From Datisca glomerata (lineage: Eukaryota > Streptophyta > Magnoliopsida > Cucurbitales > Datiscaceae): a DNA stretch of 64,000 nt. The notes under the pieces were generated by a model. That model was not told the origin of the DNA, made no database searches, and saw only the letters and a list, made by a program, of their open reading frames with translations. The first letter of the stretch is position 1; each line of letters begins with the position of its first letter. The stretch is from positions 243,420 to 307,419 of the forward strand of contig QANY01004038.1 of assembly GCA_003255025.1 (NCBI GenBank). Direction: 5' to 3'. Below are positions 11,761 through 24,047 of this stretch, one piece after another. A program made the translations under genes and the position numbers.

Positions 11761-14700
11761 ACAAAAGCCACAAAAGAGGATTTACAGCTCTAAGCTAGAA
11801 ACTGAAAAATAAAGTATCAGGGTCTCCACCTAGGTTTTTTCATAATCAAAACCTGGGAGTAAACACCATATCTATTCTAGAAGATATCTAAGAATAGACA
11901 TGAAAACTTTACAAAAAAATTCTCCCCCCCTTTCAAAAATTCTAGTATTTCTTTCCCTCCAAATACCCCAAAAAACAGCAAAAGGGATAATATCCCAAAA
12001 GGAAGGCTTAATGGAAGTGCTACGAGCATGCTTCCAGCTACAAAAAATGTTACGCGATTCTCCAGGCATAACCCGATGAACATTCAAAGATCCCAAAACA
12101 GTGTACCAGATTTTCGACGAGAAAGAACAATGAAGAAACAGATGAGCGTTTGATTCCTCTTCCTTCAAAAAATTCTAGTATTTCTTTCCTTCCAAATACC
12201 CCAAAAAATAGCAAAAGGGATCATATCCCAAAAGGAAGGCTTAATGGAAGTGCTACGAGCATGCTTCCAGTTACAAAAAAGGTTACGCGTTCTCCAGACA
12301 TAACCCGATGAACATTCAAAGATCCCAAAACAGTGTACCAGATTTTCGACGAGAAAGAACAATGAAGAAACAGATGAGCGTTTGATTCATCTTCCTTCCT
12401 ACATAAAGGACACCTATTAGGCATAGAGAATCCCCTCCTCTTCAGAACATACATGGTGAGATTGACATTCCAGACTGATGTCTACACCAAAAAAGAACAT
12501 TTAGGGGGAGTCTTAGTCTTCCAGATTTGTCTCCAACAAAAATCTGTAACATTGCTAGCGCTATCTCAATGCTCTTGACATATGACTTAACCAAAAAAAA
12601 TCAATTCGGACTTTCCATCCATTCTAACGAATCTGACAAATCAGCCATGAACGTGTACGAATATAATTTATGCATGAGATTACTAACTTTTCCAACTCCC
12701 AGTCATTGAACGCTCTTCTGAATGTAGGGTTCCACACCACTGCCCCCTCATTACTCATGAAAAAGTCACTAACCCTATACTCTCTGTTAGAAGTGATACT
12801 AAACAAGGTGGGAAACTCGTCAGCTAATATAGCGTCTCCACACCAACAATCCGACTAAAACCTCACTGAATATCCATCCCCCACTCTAAATTTAACCCGT
12901 TTAGAGAACATGTCCCAACCCCGACACAAGTCTCCCCTTTAATAAAGATGGTTGCCACACATCGAACTCATCTACCGTAATGGCCACAATAACTCTCATC
13001 CACAAGCTATCATGCTCCTACGAGAATCTCCACAACCACTTGCCCAAGCGCCTTGTTAAAAGTTTTCACTCCTCTGATTCTCAAACCACCCATGTGCACA
13101 GGAGAGCAAACCTTACTCCAATTGATCAGATGAAACTTCCTGCCCTCCTTTGTTCCCCTCCACAGAAAAGGTCTCATCTTTCTCTGATTAGAGAAAACAT
13201 TTTTTTGAAGGGTTAATCTTCCTCCTTTGGATAGGAAATGTCCCTTCCAACCAGCCAATCTAGAGTCCAACCGCTCAACAATCAGGTCCCAAAACCTTGG
13301 ATCCCTCGCAGTAGAACACAAAGGAAGACCTAAGTAGGTGGTGGGAAAGCTGCCCACTCGTCAATGCAGAATGTTTGCCAGAGCACGCATCTTGGAACCT
13401 CACCCACCTGAAAAATTTCACTCTTTGAAAAATTAACTCGCAACCCCGAGCAGCTTCAAACAACAACAGAATACATCTGAGATGTGGTAAATTACTCTCA
13501 CTGTCTTTACAAACACAAGAGAATCATCGGTAAACAAAAGATGAGAGTCAGTCAGTTGAGATCTACCTTCTATATCCAAGGGAATACCCATAAGCAACTT
13601 ATTCGACCGCGCTTTCGTTCAGAAGATACTTAACAACTCCATCACCAAAATGAACAAAAAGGGAGAATAAGGATCTTCTTGCCTCAGCCCCTTGGAGGTA
13701 GGGAAAAAGCTCGTTGGAGCCCCATTAATCAGAATCGAAACTTTCACCGTCGACAAGCAATATTTAATCCACCCAATCCATTTGGACGCAAAACCCATTC
13801 TACCCATCATGTACAGAAGCAAGTCCTAATTAATGTGGTTATAGGCCTTTTCAATATCCAGTTTACACACAATACCAGAATTCCACATACTTTTGATCGC
13901 ACCAATAGCTTCATTTGCAATAAAAAAAACATCTTGAATTTGCCTTCCCTAGATGAAAGCATGTTGCTCCTCTGAAACTAAAGAATGGATGATTCTGCAT
14001 AGTCGATTTGTTAATATTCTCACTAAAATCTTGTAAAAACTCCTCACTAGACTAATGGGTCTAAAATGCTTATTGTCCACTGCATCTTTCTTCTTTGGAA
14101 TTAAAACCAAAAAAGTCACATTAAGGCTCCTCTTAAACTCTCCATAAAGAAACTCACCGCATTAAACATTTATTTCTTCACGATATCCCAGCATTTCTGA
14201 AAGAACATCATAGGGAAGCCATCAGGCCCCGGAGCCTTATCTCCTTTCAAACTTAACAACTGTGCAAACCTCCTCAATAGTAGGTACCTCGAAAAGAAAC
14301 TCACTATCCCCTTACGAACCTCAGCCTCCTCTAAAACGCTAGCTCCCTCAATCTCGATGGCCCCAACAGAATTGAATCACCTATGAGATCGAGTCACAGC
14401 ATGAAAGTACTTTGTATTTCTGTCTCTATGGCTCAGCCACAAAGCTCTGGACTCCTACTTCCAATGAATTTCCTCTTCCATTATAACTCTACTCAATCTG
14501 CCTTTGATACCCTCCCTACACTCAAATTTCTCTAGAGGCAACTGCCATTGTCGTTACTCATTTTCTAACACCTTTAGCTCATTTAACAAAGTTAATTTTA
14601 TATTTTGAAGCATGCTAAAAGACTCAACATTCCATTTCCTCAAGTCAGATTTCAACATAGAAAGTTTTTTTGCAAGAGAAAAAGAGGGATCCCCTACCAC

Positions 14701-15410
14701 CACATAAGAGCTCCACCTTTGCCCTACAAAATCCATAAACCCCTCATGCAAGAACCACATAGCCTCAAAATGAAAAGGGGTTTTCCGTTTACAAGCCTCG
14801 TCATGGTTAAGCATTATAGGGAAATGATCTGACATAATCCTTGGAAGAAACTGTTGCCGAATATTGTTGAAGAGTTCATCCCAATCTCTAGAACGTAAAA
14901 ATCTATCAATCATTGACCAGGAGTGTCTCTCTCTGTTGTTGTACCAAATGTGAGTACTCTCTCCTAAAGGAATATCCAACAAACAATTGTCGTCTATGAA
15001 CTCTGTGAAAGCTAACATGTCTGCCGAAAAGCCTATACTATTTAACCTTTCCCTAGGTGCTCAGACCATATTAAAGTCACCCCCGACACACGAAGGTTGA
15101 TCCCATCTGCTTCTAATACCGAGCAACTCCCTTAATAACTCAAGTTTAAGCCCTGTATCACAAGGCTCATACATTCTTGTAAAAAAAGAACTCGCTATCC
15201 TCCTCAACAGGAGTCAAGATGACTGATAAAGAAAAAAGACCGGGCTCTGAATGGACTAACTTAAATTTCACTTCATCCCAATAAATAAGAATCCCCCATG
15301 CAGTCCCGATGGCATCAAGGACTCTCCACCTTCTGTTTCCGACCCCAAATGCTTCTGAAATCAGCTAAATTGAAACTAACTAATTTTGTTTCTTGCAAGC
15401 AAAGAATATC
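11760..15410 (-). pseudogene. Decayed L1-type LINE, endonuclease to zinc-binding RT tail
   Basis: Read on the minus strand. Endonuclease: DHDILCLQETKLVSF (about 15400-15360) and LLDIPLGESTHIWYNN through MSDHFPIML (14980-14810). Reverse transcriptase: RMGFASKWIGWIKYCLS and KGLRQEDPYSPFLF (13810-13640; the usual QGDPLSPFLF is altered to QEDPYSPFLF), then TTYLGLPL and LAGWKGHFLSKGGRLTL (13340-13200). The zinc-binding RT tail is CPLCRKEDESNAHLFLHCSF (about 12415-12355). Many stops and frame shifts are present. ORF1 and the start of the endonuclease are missing, so the element is 5'-truncated at 15410, where EYA-flank sequence begins abruptly. The exact 3' end near 11760 is uncertain. A 233-bp tandem duplication affects the tail. 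Confidence 0.8.
11934..12400. repeat. 233-bp direct tandem duplication inside the LINE
   Basis: The segment beginning 'caaaaattctagtatttctt' at 11934 is repeated from 12168 (the 'ttctagta' anchors at 11940 and 12173 are 233 bp apart). Both copies encode the LINE zinc-binding tail on the minus strand, and both contain 'cattcaaagatcccaaaaca'. Differences are few, so the duplication is younger than the LINE insertion or happened shortly after it. Confidence 0.9.
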
Positions 15411-15700
15411 ATGGTCTACAGTTAGATATGTAAAAAAAGATTCTTTGAATATGCAGCTTAAACGTGCATAACACCAAAAAAATCGAAGTATTACTATTGT
15501 ATTCAAGTTATAAATAAAAAATAAGCTACTCCAATCGTGTATAATCCAAATTTTTATGGCATAATTTATTTTGTCACAATTAATTCTAATTATCAAACTG
15601 GAATTATATGGAGGTATCTTAGTGAGAGAATAAAAGCTCTAAATGAGCTACTATCTTTTGTTACATATTTTTGTTAAAATAATGTATGAAGTCTTTGCTA
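15411..15700 (-). pseudogene. EYA-flank fragment, third copy with internal deletion
   Basis: 15412-15509 matches intron sequence of the intact EYA gene near 29163-29255 and of the broken copy near 20038-20115 ('gtctacagttagatatgtaa', 'gcagcttaaacgt'). Directly after it, 15510-15700 matches 25953-26140 of the broken copy ('ataagctactccaat', 'atgagctactatcttttgtt'). The roughly 880 bp that separate these two parts in the broken copy (not counting its copia insertion) are missing here. No EYA exon is included. Confidence 0.75.
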
Positions 15701-17540
15701 TTATATAATATATATCTTACTTTCTGAGTTCTATTAAATCTTACTTCTTTCTTCTTACTTACACTAAAAGTGTGAAACAGTCAACTTTCTAACACCCATC
15801 TATTATCTATTTACTGTAATACTCTTTTAGTAATTAGTTACTTACACTAAAAGGTGAAACCGTCAACTTTCTAACACCCATCTAATAGCTATTTACTGTA
15901 ATACTCTTTTAGTAATTAGTTTATTACACAGGGCTATTGGCTTTTGCAATAGTCGTTGACTGCTTGGAGTGTTACGTATTTCCGTGCAGGGGTGTAAGGG
16001 TGTTTTACCCTATCATAAGGAAAAGTAATGGCACACAGCCAAATAGGTTATTAGGAATATGGCGTGAGACAAATGGAAGACCATCTTTTAAGGAAACCTG
16101 TTATGAATAGAGTAAACAAATTAAAATAATAATTTTTCCTATCAATCAACTCTGATACAATCACATCCACCCATCAATCAACTCTACCAAGCCTCCATTT
16201 CCATGCAAAGCCACCTAGCTGGTCAAAATTTTGGTTGAATTCAAATTTTTGATGATTACCGTGAACACCTCTCATCTCAAATCTCTCATAAATTAGAAAG
16301 AAATTATTCCCTCAGGTGGTAATTGAAAACCACAACATTATTCATTAAGGCCCATTAACAGTGACTTTTAAACTTTTTTCTGCGTATTTTTTTAACCTCG
16401 AAGGTGAGGTCTGTCTAGGTTAATACTGTATGCTTACTTAATTATTCTCCTTAACATTTCTTTTTGCAATAATTTTCTTACCGAATCAATTTATTTATTT
16501 GTTGAAAACAATCAAATTTTAAATATTTTCAGTATGTGAGTTAGATGGACTGTACTTGAATGTTGAGGATATTAGTGTTTATTCTAGTTTAAAAAATCAT
16601 TTTAATTATTATGATCATAATTATTTGCACAGTTTAATTATTTTTCAGTAAATCATAACAAGCAAGTTTTCATTTTGATTTTCAAAATAAAGTTGGACTA
16701 AATTTTCAACATGAACATAAAAAAATTAAAATTTGTAATTTGTAGTACAACTGGAATAAATTTAGATATGAAAATTCAAATCATTAAACACGTAATTTTT
16801 ATAATTTTCCTATTTAAAATAATATAGGTTTGACTTATATTTTTAGAAATAAAAGTATATCGTTTGACTTCTATTAGATAAATTGGTAAAACAAATAAAA
16901 CATTAAAGAGGGTAAAATTGCAAATAATATATGTGTGGAGCACAATAAGTTATAATTAATGTCCAATCGAGAATCAATTTTATATTTCAGATAATGAATA
17001 TTGCAAAGAAATAAGTAGATGTGGACACATTTTGGTAGCAAAATGAAAGAAAAGAGAAATCAACGTGCACTCACCTTAAAATCAGTAAAACAAAACAAGC
17101 AGAATAAAAAAGAGAAGCGTTAAACGGTGTTAGTAGCTGTGAGTGGGAGTTGTGAGGTGGTTCATGATTTCCACGTGTCATTATTTGAGTTGAGGAAGTA
17201 CTTAAAACTGTGATATTCCGGGAGCATCACAACTTTTTCTCATGAGTTGAGAAGCGTCAACATGAGGATTTCTTTGGTTCCTATCTCCCAATTACATAAT
17301 GGGTCAAAATCTTTGTTTTATTTTAATTCGCTTATAAACTTGAAATTACTCTGTTTTTTGTGAGGTTCACTTCAAACACTTAACGCCACACAAAACAAAA
17401 TATTATATACCTTGTCAAGCATGCATAGTAAAAAGAAAGAATTTAAAGATATTAAATAATGAGAATTGTCGAGAATTTTCTATAGTCAACAATCATTCGA
17501 CAAGATATGTAGAAGAGTGGTTATGCCTTACACATACATA
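15701..17540. other. Non-coding AT-rich stretch
   Basis: No exon, domain or element end was recognised. It contains an 83-bp tandem duplication (separate entry) and AT-rich blocks around 16480-16990. The portion 17100-17450 is less AT-rich and contains an ACGT core ('cacgtgtc' at 17174) as found in plant promoters, but no gene follows that I can identify. Confidence 0.4.
15757..15922. repeat. 83-bp tandem duplication
   Basis: 'acactaaaag' at 15761 recurs at 15844. Both copies continue with 'tcaactttctaacacccatct' (one base changed before it) and 'tttactgtaatactctttta'. Two units only. Confidence 0.9.
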
Positions 17541-17617
17541 AGAGTTTTGAGTCATATTATCACCAATCCCCCAAATCGAATTTATAACATTGTAAAAAAT
17601 AGTTATTCAACTAGTAA
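17480..17617 (-). pseudogene. EYA downstream flank, broken copy (left part)
   Basis: 17556-17617 matches 28260-28321, downstream of the intact EYA gene ('caccaatcccccaaatcgaa' against 'cgccaatcccccatattgga', then 'agttattcaactagtaa'). The match resumes on the far side of the LINE at 19238. This is the left end of the EYA duplication. Homology before 17540 is not clear. Confidence 0.75.
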
Positions 17618-19237
17618 ATTGTTCTTCGCGGGTGACTCTCTTCTGTTTTGCAAGGCTGATAAGTTTGAGCTTCAGTTTATTCTGAATAGTTTAGAGATTA
17701 CTATGCTTCCTCAGGTCAAGAGATTAAAATGCAAAAAAGTCTCAATGTCTTTAGTTCAAATACTCCCAATAATTTACGTTCTGAACTTGCTGGTATATTT
17801 GGTCTAAATTGTAATAAGTCTTGGACTCAGATTTTTAAAGGATTATATGAGAGGATTATTTCCATAATTGGAGGTTGGTCGGAGAGATTTTTATCACCAG
17901 CAGACCGGGAAATACTCATTAAAGCAATTGCATTTGCTATTCCTAATCATGCAATGTCTTGTTTTAAAATTCCCTCTTCTTTGTGCCGTAAGATTTATAG
18001 TAAGAATGCTGACTATTGGTGGAACTCCTCCCCATATAACTAAGGGATTCATTGGGGATCTTGGGAGTTACTTATGCAGCCGAAAAAATATGGAGGTATA
18101 GGGTTCATGGATTTAAGTGCGTTCCAACCTAGCACTGTTAACGGATCAATGTTGGAGGCTCCTTAACAATCCTTCTTCTTTGGTCTGCTCCATTCTTAAA
18201 AGCAAATATTTTACTAATTCTGACTTTTCAGAGTTCATGGTGGGTAGAAGGCCTTCGTGGGGATGGAGAAGCCTTTTAGAAGGGAGGAAAGTCCTTATGG
18301 GTGGAATGAGATGTATGGTGGGTGATGGAGAGTCAATTAACATCTGGGAAGACCCTTGGATTCCAAGATACCATTCAATTAAGGTTGTCTTTCCTAGAAG
18401 GCCCTCCCCATCTGTTCGTTTTGTGGGGCTTCGCCTAGATCCTCTGTTCATTTGTTTTTCCAGTGCCCAGTATCGAATAAGTTTTGGTTTATCCGCAAAT
18501 TCGGGCTTCAATCAAGTTATCTTCAAGGAAACACATCGTTGCAGCTATGGAAATCCGTTTCAGATTTTTTAGGAAGCAGTGGCCAAGCCGAAGAACTTTG
18601 TATATGCTTTATCATTCATTTAAGGCGCTTATGGAAAGCTAGGAACGAAAGGATTTTCAATGGCTCCCCCTTCAATCCTTATTTGACCATTCGACTAGCA
18701 AAAGAGAATTTTCGTGAATTCTCCTGAGCAACCAAGCATAGCCATAAGGGTGACTTGTTAGAAAATGTTCAGAGAAGGAATTTAGTGGACATTGACAACT
18801 AGATTCTTTGCTCAGACGCTGCGTGCAACGCTGAGGGGAAATGAGGTATTGGGTGGGCTCTTTGGGATCCTGGAGGTGGTTTGACTGTAGGTGCCAACAA
18901 AAAATTGAACAGTAATTTATCCATCATGGCGGCTGAAGCGTATGGTATGTTGTGTGGCATTGAGGAACGTCGTCGATTTGGACCAACTAATATTCGCATC
19001 ATTTCAGACTGCTTGGGTTTGGTTAAACACTATCCAACAAAACCTTACCCATGCTCCGGGTAGTGGCCCAATTATTTTCGACATTCGTAGGCTAGCGGAT
19101 TTATTTATGAACGCTCACTTTGAGTATTGTCCTAGAGAAAAGAAGGTACTTGCTCATGTTTTTGCTCGTGAAGGTAGCTTTTGTAATGAGTTGTACTGTC
19201 CTATTTGATTTTAACGAGATGTTTTTTGACAAAAAAA
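17618..19237 (+). mobile_element. 5'-truncated LINE with 8-bp target duplication
   Basis: An L1-type insertion starting inside the reverse transcriptase: LFFAGDSLLFCKAD at 17618-17660 is the catalytic F.DD region, with the first Asp changed to Gly. It continues with NKSWTQIFKGLYERI and SERFLSPADREILIKAI (17810-17930), a zinc-binding tail (near 18400-18520) and RNase H (CSDAACNAEG near 18810; LSIMAAEAYGMLCGIEE 18917-18970; FEYCPREKKVLAHVFARE 19120-19175), ending TTTGACAAAAAAA. It is flanked by 'actagtaa' (17610-17617) and 'actaataa' (19238-19245). The empty site 'actagtaa' is preserved at 28314-28321 beside the intact EYA gene. Frame shifts make it dead. Confidence 0.85.
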
Positions 19238-20124
19238 ACTAATAATATGCCTTGAAATAGAAAATTAAAAAGAGTGAATTGTAATAAGGGTAAAAGGTAC
19301 CTATTGAAAGAACTCAAGAACATAAAACTGCTATCTTTTAACCCTTCTACAATATATGATCACGTAGTAATACAGATACCTAAGAGTTAGTGATGTTATA
19401 TTGTGTAAATTTAATTTAACAGCGTTGATCACCCGGTAGATCGAATAACCTAGAATTATTATAAATACAGACATTACAGAAGAAAAATACAAGGGCATCT
19501 CCATTTCTACAATAGATAGCAGACTCAATGATCATGACCGTAACTGGTACAAGATTCTTTGATTGTACACAAAGATAAGCTACCGATGGAAAGGAAAACG
19601 AGAGATAGTAACAGTATGTACAAAGTTAAATAGAAAATATCAACTTACTCGTCGCGGAGCATACGATTTAATCTTTGTCATTTCCAATAATAGTCAACCA
19701 TTTGCAGACTGAGACCAGGAAATTTGTGGGAACTTCCAGGTTGCAAATGAATCTTGATGAATGGCCACTACATAGACTGTGCGGCCTCACACTCTTCCCA
19801 TCCATCGCCAATTACACAGAATTGTACGCTTGGACAATTAAACCGCTCTTTGATCTATCAAAAATATTAGAGTTTTCCCACTACGAATGAGTTATAAACT
19901 GAACATGAAAGAAAACTAGTGTCAACAATGTTTTTTGCAACTCAAGAACAAGAAAAGTAAGCTCGAGTGAAATGCTCAATTATTAAGAAAGACATAAAAC
20001 CAAAATAAACCATATAAAACCATGCATCCGGAGTTCATGGTCTACAGTTAGATATGTAAAAAATATTCTTTGAATATGCAGCTTAAACGTACATAACACC
20101 AAAAAAATGGAAGTTTTATTGTTG
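19238..20124 (-). pseudogene. EYA: EYA last exon and 3' flank, broken copy
   Basis: On the minus strand, 19905-19675 matches the last exon of the intact gene (29013-28754): FCVIGDGWEECEAAQSM and FIKIHLQPGSSHKFPGL are readable. A Trp/Lys region codon has become a stop (SM*WPF), extra stops occur in the first part (VVGKL*YF), and the segment encoding FSIVYGSKDPGN is deleted, so no functional C terminus could be made. The remaining flank also matches 28322-28750 and 29014-29240. It is split from its upstream half at 25070 by the copia element. Confidence 0.85.
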
Positions 20125-20446
20125 TGTAGAAATGATGAACCTGTTGGTTCTGATCTTGGATGGAAAAGTGATGAGCTTCAGAGATGATGAACCTTTCTGG
20201 TTCTGATCTTTTATTGAAGGAAAAATTATGTTTGTTTACAATAAGGGAAGATGTATATATACAAATGATTCTAACGGTTGCCTATGATCTCCTATGATTC
20301 CAACGGATGCCTACTTGTAGCCTGAAATCATTTTTTATCAGAAATGGTTAGACACTCACTGTGTTTGGGAAAGTCTATGTTCTGCTTCCCTCTTTTGCCT
20401 ATGATGAAGATTTTTTTCTGAGGCTGCAGCTTTTCTTTCTTCAACA
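20125..20446 (-). repeat. 3' LTR of the 4.94-kb copia element
   Basis: 322 bp, starting TGTAGAAATG and ending TTCAACA. By hand comparison it differs from the other LTR (24743-25064) at 9 positions, about 2.8%. The target duplication 'tgttg' lies at 20120-20124. The adjoining polypurine tract, read on the minus strand, is 'acttgagggggag' (complement at 20447-20459). Confidence 0.92.
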
Positions 20447-22128
20447 CTCCCCCTCAAGTTGGGTTCGTATAGGTTGATCGAACCTAACTTGTCAAGTATT
20501 CTTTGGAGGTTATTTTTTTCAAGGGCTTTGGTGAAGATGTCGGCTAGCTGGTCTTCACTACGTACAAAGGGAATGGTGATTTCTCCAGACTGTACTTTCT
20601 CTCTTATGAAATGACAGTCCACTTCAATATGTTTGGTTCTCTCATGAAAAACGGGGTTCATTGCAATATGACGTGCTGCTTGGTTGTCACAGTGCATCTC
20701 TATCGGTTTTCTTATCTCAACCTTCATGTCTTGAAGGAGATGTCTAATCCATGTGAGTTCGCTAGCAGTGGAGGCCATGGCTCTGTATTCTGCCTCCGCA
20801 CTTGACCTTGCTACAACAGTTTGTTTCTTGCTCTTCCAGGTCACTAGGTTCCCACCTACAAAGACACAAAAGCCAGTTGTAGATTTTCTGTCGTAACTAC
20901 CTGCCCAGTCAGCGTCAGTGTATCCAGCAACGGAGTTTGCCCCGGTTTTCTTCATCCATATCCCTTGGCCGGGAGTTCCTTTAAGGTATCTGAGTATCCT
21001 TTCTGCGGCTGCCTGATGATTTGTGCAGGGTGCATGCATGAATTGACTGATAACGCTAACTGCAAAAGTGATATCTGGTCTTGTGACCGTTAGATAAATA
21101 AGTTTTCCTACTAATCTCTGATATTGGCCTATATCAGTTATTGGTTTGCTATCATTCAGTCCTATTTTCATGTTGGTTTCCATTGGTGTGCTAGCAGGTT
21201 TTGCCCCTATCATGCCTGTTTCTTTTAACAAGTCTAAGATATATTTTCTTTGAGATAGAAACAATCCCTTCTTCGAGTGAGCTATTTCTATCCCTAGGAA
21301 GTACTTTAGTTTTCCTAGATCTTTAATATCGAACTCTCCCTTTAGAAATTTTTGAACACTCCATATTTCATTGTGGTTATTTCCGGTGATGATAATGTCA
21401 TCTACGTAGACTAAAACGATGGTAGTGGAGTTGTTCGTGTGTTTGACAAACATAGATGAGTCCGCCGTGCTTTTGACGAAGTTAATCTTTAAAAGAGATA
21501 GGCTTAATCTTCCATACCATGCCCTTGGTGACTGTTTCAGGCCGTAGATAGCCTTCTTTAATCTACATACCAGAGATGGGTGTGTTGCTTTCTCGTGTCC
21601 TGGAGGTAGGGACATATATACTTCTTCTTCCAGATTTCCTTGGAGAAATGCGTTTTTTACATCCATTTGATATAGTTCCCAGTTGAGGTTTGTGGCAACG
21701 GATAGTAGCACTCGGATTGTGTTCATTTTTGCTACTGGAGCGAACGTCTCCTGGTAATCTACTCCATATGTCTGAGTAAAGCCTTTGGCAACTAGTCGGG
21801 CTTTGTATCTCTCGATAGTGCCGTTGCTGTTGTATTTGGTCTTGTAGACCCATTTACATCCTACGGGTTTCTTCCCGCTGGGTAGTGGGATTATGTCCCA
21901 AGTCTCATTCTTTTCCAAGGCTAGGAGTTCTTCATTCATCGCCTTTCTCCATTTAGGGTCGAGTTGGGCTTCTTGATAGGTCTTTGGCTCATCTGTTTCA
22001 TCAATTTTTCCCAAGTATGCCCTGTGTTTGTTAGAGATTTTATCATAAGATAGGAAATTTTGGATAGGGTATAAAACCTGATGAGACACGTAGTCTTTTA
22101 ATCTTGCTGGGGGATGAGTTTGCCTTGT
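20356..22128 (-). pseudogene. copia pol: reverse transcriptase and RNase H
   Basis: One open frame of 577 codons from 22089, with the domain start slightly upstream. RT blocks: GCKWVYKTKYNSNGTIERYK, KARLVAKGFTQ, QMDVKNAFLQGNL, KAIYGLKQSPRAWY and the catalytic YVDDIIITGN. RNase H: YTDADWAGSYDRKSTTG, RSSAEAEYRAMA and HCDNQAARHIA, ending DIFTKAL. All catalytic acids that I can check are present. The frame runs into the 3' LTR as is normal for this group. In the intact element it would be continuous with the integrase frame. Here the two are out of phase near 22390. Confidence 0.93.
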
Positions 22129-22364
22129 TGATCTTCTTACGATTACTGCTTCATCAGTGACAACTGCCTCATCAGTTGCTCCCCCTGAGGTAGTTGTCTC
22201 AGGCGTGGTTGATGTGTTATCCTGTTCCTGTCTTATGATATCGGAGGAAATAATACTGTTAGGTAGCGGAAGTGTTTTGTGGTGGTTATGGTTGTCGGAG
22301 TCCTTTGGGTAATAGGATTCTAGTTCTAAGAATTGTACATCGCGTGAGATGTAGAGTTTATGGT

Positions 22365-24047
22365 TTATTGGGTCGTAGCATTTATACCCCTTTTTTTTTC
22401 AGCGGAATACCCCAAAAATAGGGTTTTGACTGCGGTTTTGTCCTTATCAATTTTTGGAATGTGTACGTAGCATGTACATCCGAATACTCGTATGTGATCA
22501 AGATTAATTTTCCTACCCTTGAGAATTTCTAGAGAGTTTTTCAGATGCAATTTTACACTGGGTAATCGATTGATAAGGTATGTTGCTGTAAGTATTGGGT
22601 CTGACCAGTACCGTTTGGGTACGTTATTTTGGAGGAGGAGAGCCCTAGTCATTTCAAGAAAGTGTCGGTTTTTGCGTTCTGAGACACCATTTTGTTGTGG
22701 GGTGTGGATACAGGTGGTTTGATGTCGTATACCGTTTTGTTTAAAGAACTCAAAAAAGGTGTTGTTAGTATATTCGGTTCCATTGTCAGACCTAAAGATT
22801 TTTATGGTTGTTTCAAATTGAGTTTCGACTAACTTATTGAATTCTTGAAAACGACTGAAGACTTCACTTTTTGATTTTAAAAGATATAACCAGGTGGTGC
22901 GAGAGAAATCATCAATAAAGGTAACAAAATATTTGAATTTATTATACGAGTCAACTGGGGCAGGCCCCCAAACATCAGAATGGATTAATTCAAAACATCG
23001 TTTTGTCGTACTACTAGATAGTGGAAAAGGTAATCTGGTTTGTTTTGAGAGTTTACAGACTGAGCAACTGCTAGAGTCTGAATTACAACCAAGTAATTTG
23101 TTTAGGATTTTGTCAGAGGGATGGCCGAATCTCCAATGAAATATTTTGTCCTTTTGTACTGTACTGGAGGTGGCCAGACATGTTTTGTCGGTATCTTCTA
23201 AGTAGTACAGACCGTTTCTAAATTTCCCTTCACCAATCTTCCTCCCGGTGACCCGATCTTGAAAAATTACTTTGTCAGGTGAAAATGTAACATTGCTGTT
23301 TAGGTTTTTGGTTATTTTACTGGCGGATAGGAGATTGGAGTTAAAATTGGGGAGACAAAGTACGTTGTTAATAGTTTTTGTGAAGAGTGTGGTTGACCCT
23401 GTGCCAAAAATTGGAACTTTATTTCCATTGGCTACCGTCACGTGTTGTGGTTTTTCTAATTTAGTGAGACTGTGTAGATTTTTTGTGTTATAAGTCATGT
23501 GGTCAGAGGCACCAGAGTCTATTATCCAGTGTTCTAAGTTGTGACAAAAATTTGCAGATTTAGAAAAATAATTGACAGTATTGCAAATAGATGAACCTGG
23601 GGTATCGCGTAAAAATTCTCTGAATTGTTTGAGCAGTGTATCCATCTGTGCGTTGTTGTCTGGGGACGGGTCTGCTCTAATGGATCCGGATCGGTCTATT
23701 TCTTCCATTTGGTCGGGTCGGTACCCACTGCCCAAACCGGGTCCATTTGTTTTGTGTGCCCTGCGGTCTGGGTCAGGTCCTGACCCGTGACCCGCGCCAA
23801 TAAAACCCTCGGTATAAAAGGGTGAGTGTTTCGCGGAGCCTCCTTGCTCGTCACTCTTCGCGCAGCTCCCTCGCTCGTTCTGGAACTTTCTCTGGTTCTG
23901 CCGGAGATGAGGGTGCAGATTCCAGCACCGATCATGGGTGTGCCCTTCCTTTCGGCAGTGGCTGCATCTCACCTGCTCGCCTGGTTGCCCGTGGTGTCTT
24001 CCCCCTTCCTTAGGGTTAGGGTTTCGGAGGAAGCTGCGGGTCGCCAT
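22365..24047 (-). pseudogene. copia gag tail, protease and integrase
   Basis: An open frame of 560 codons. It starts with the gag zinc knuckle (CSHCRKEGHTHDRC). The aspartic protease follows (WIIDSGASDHMT), then the GAG-pre-integrase with the HHCC zinc site (HWRFGHP ... CSVCKLSKQ), and the integrase core with HSDVWGPAP, FIDDFSRTTW, FRSDNGTEY and QQNGVSERKNRH, which supply the D,D,E acids. It ends at a stop just after LFLGYSAEKKRG. A run of ten T on the plus strand (22389-22398) coincides with the phase change, so a single-base slip in a homopolymer is the simplest cause of the break. Confidence 0.93.
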
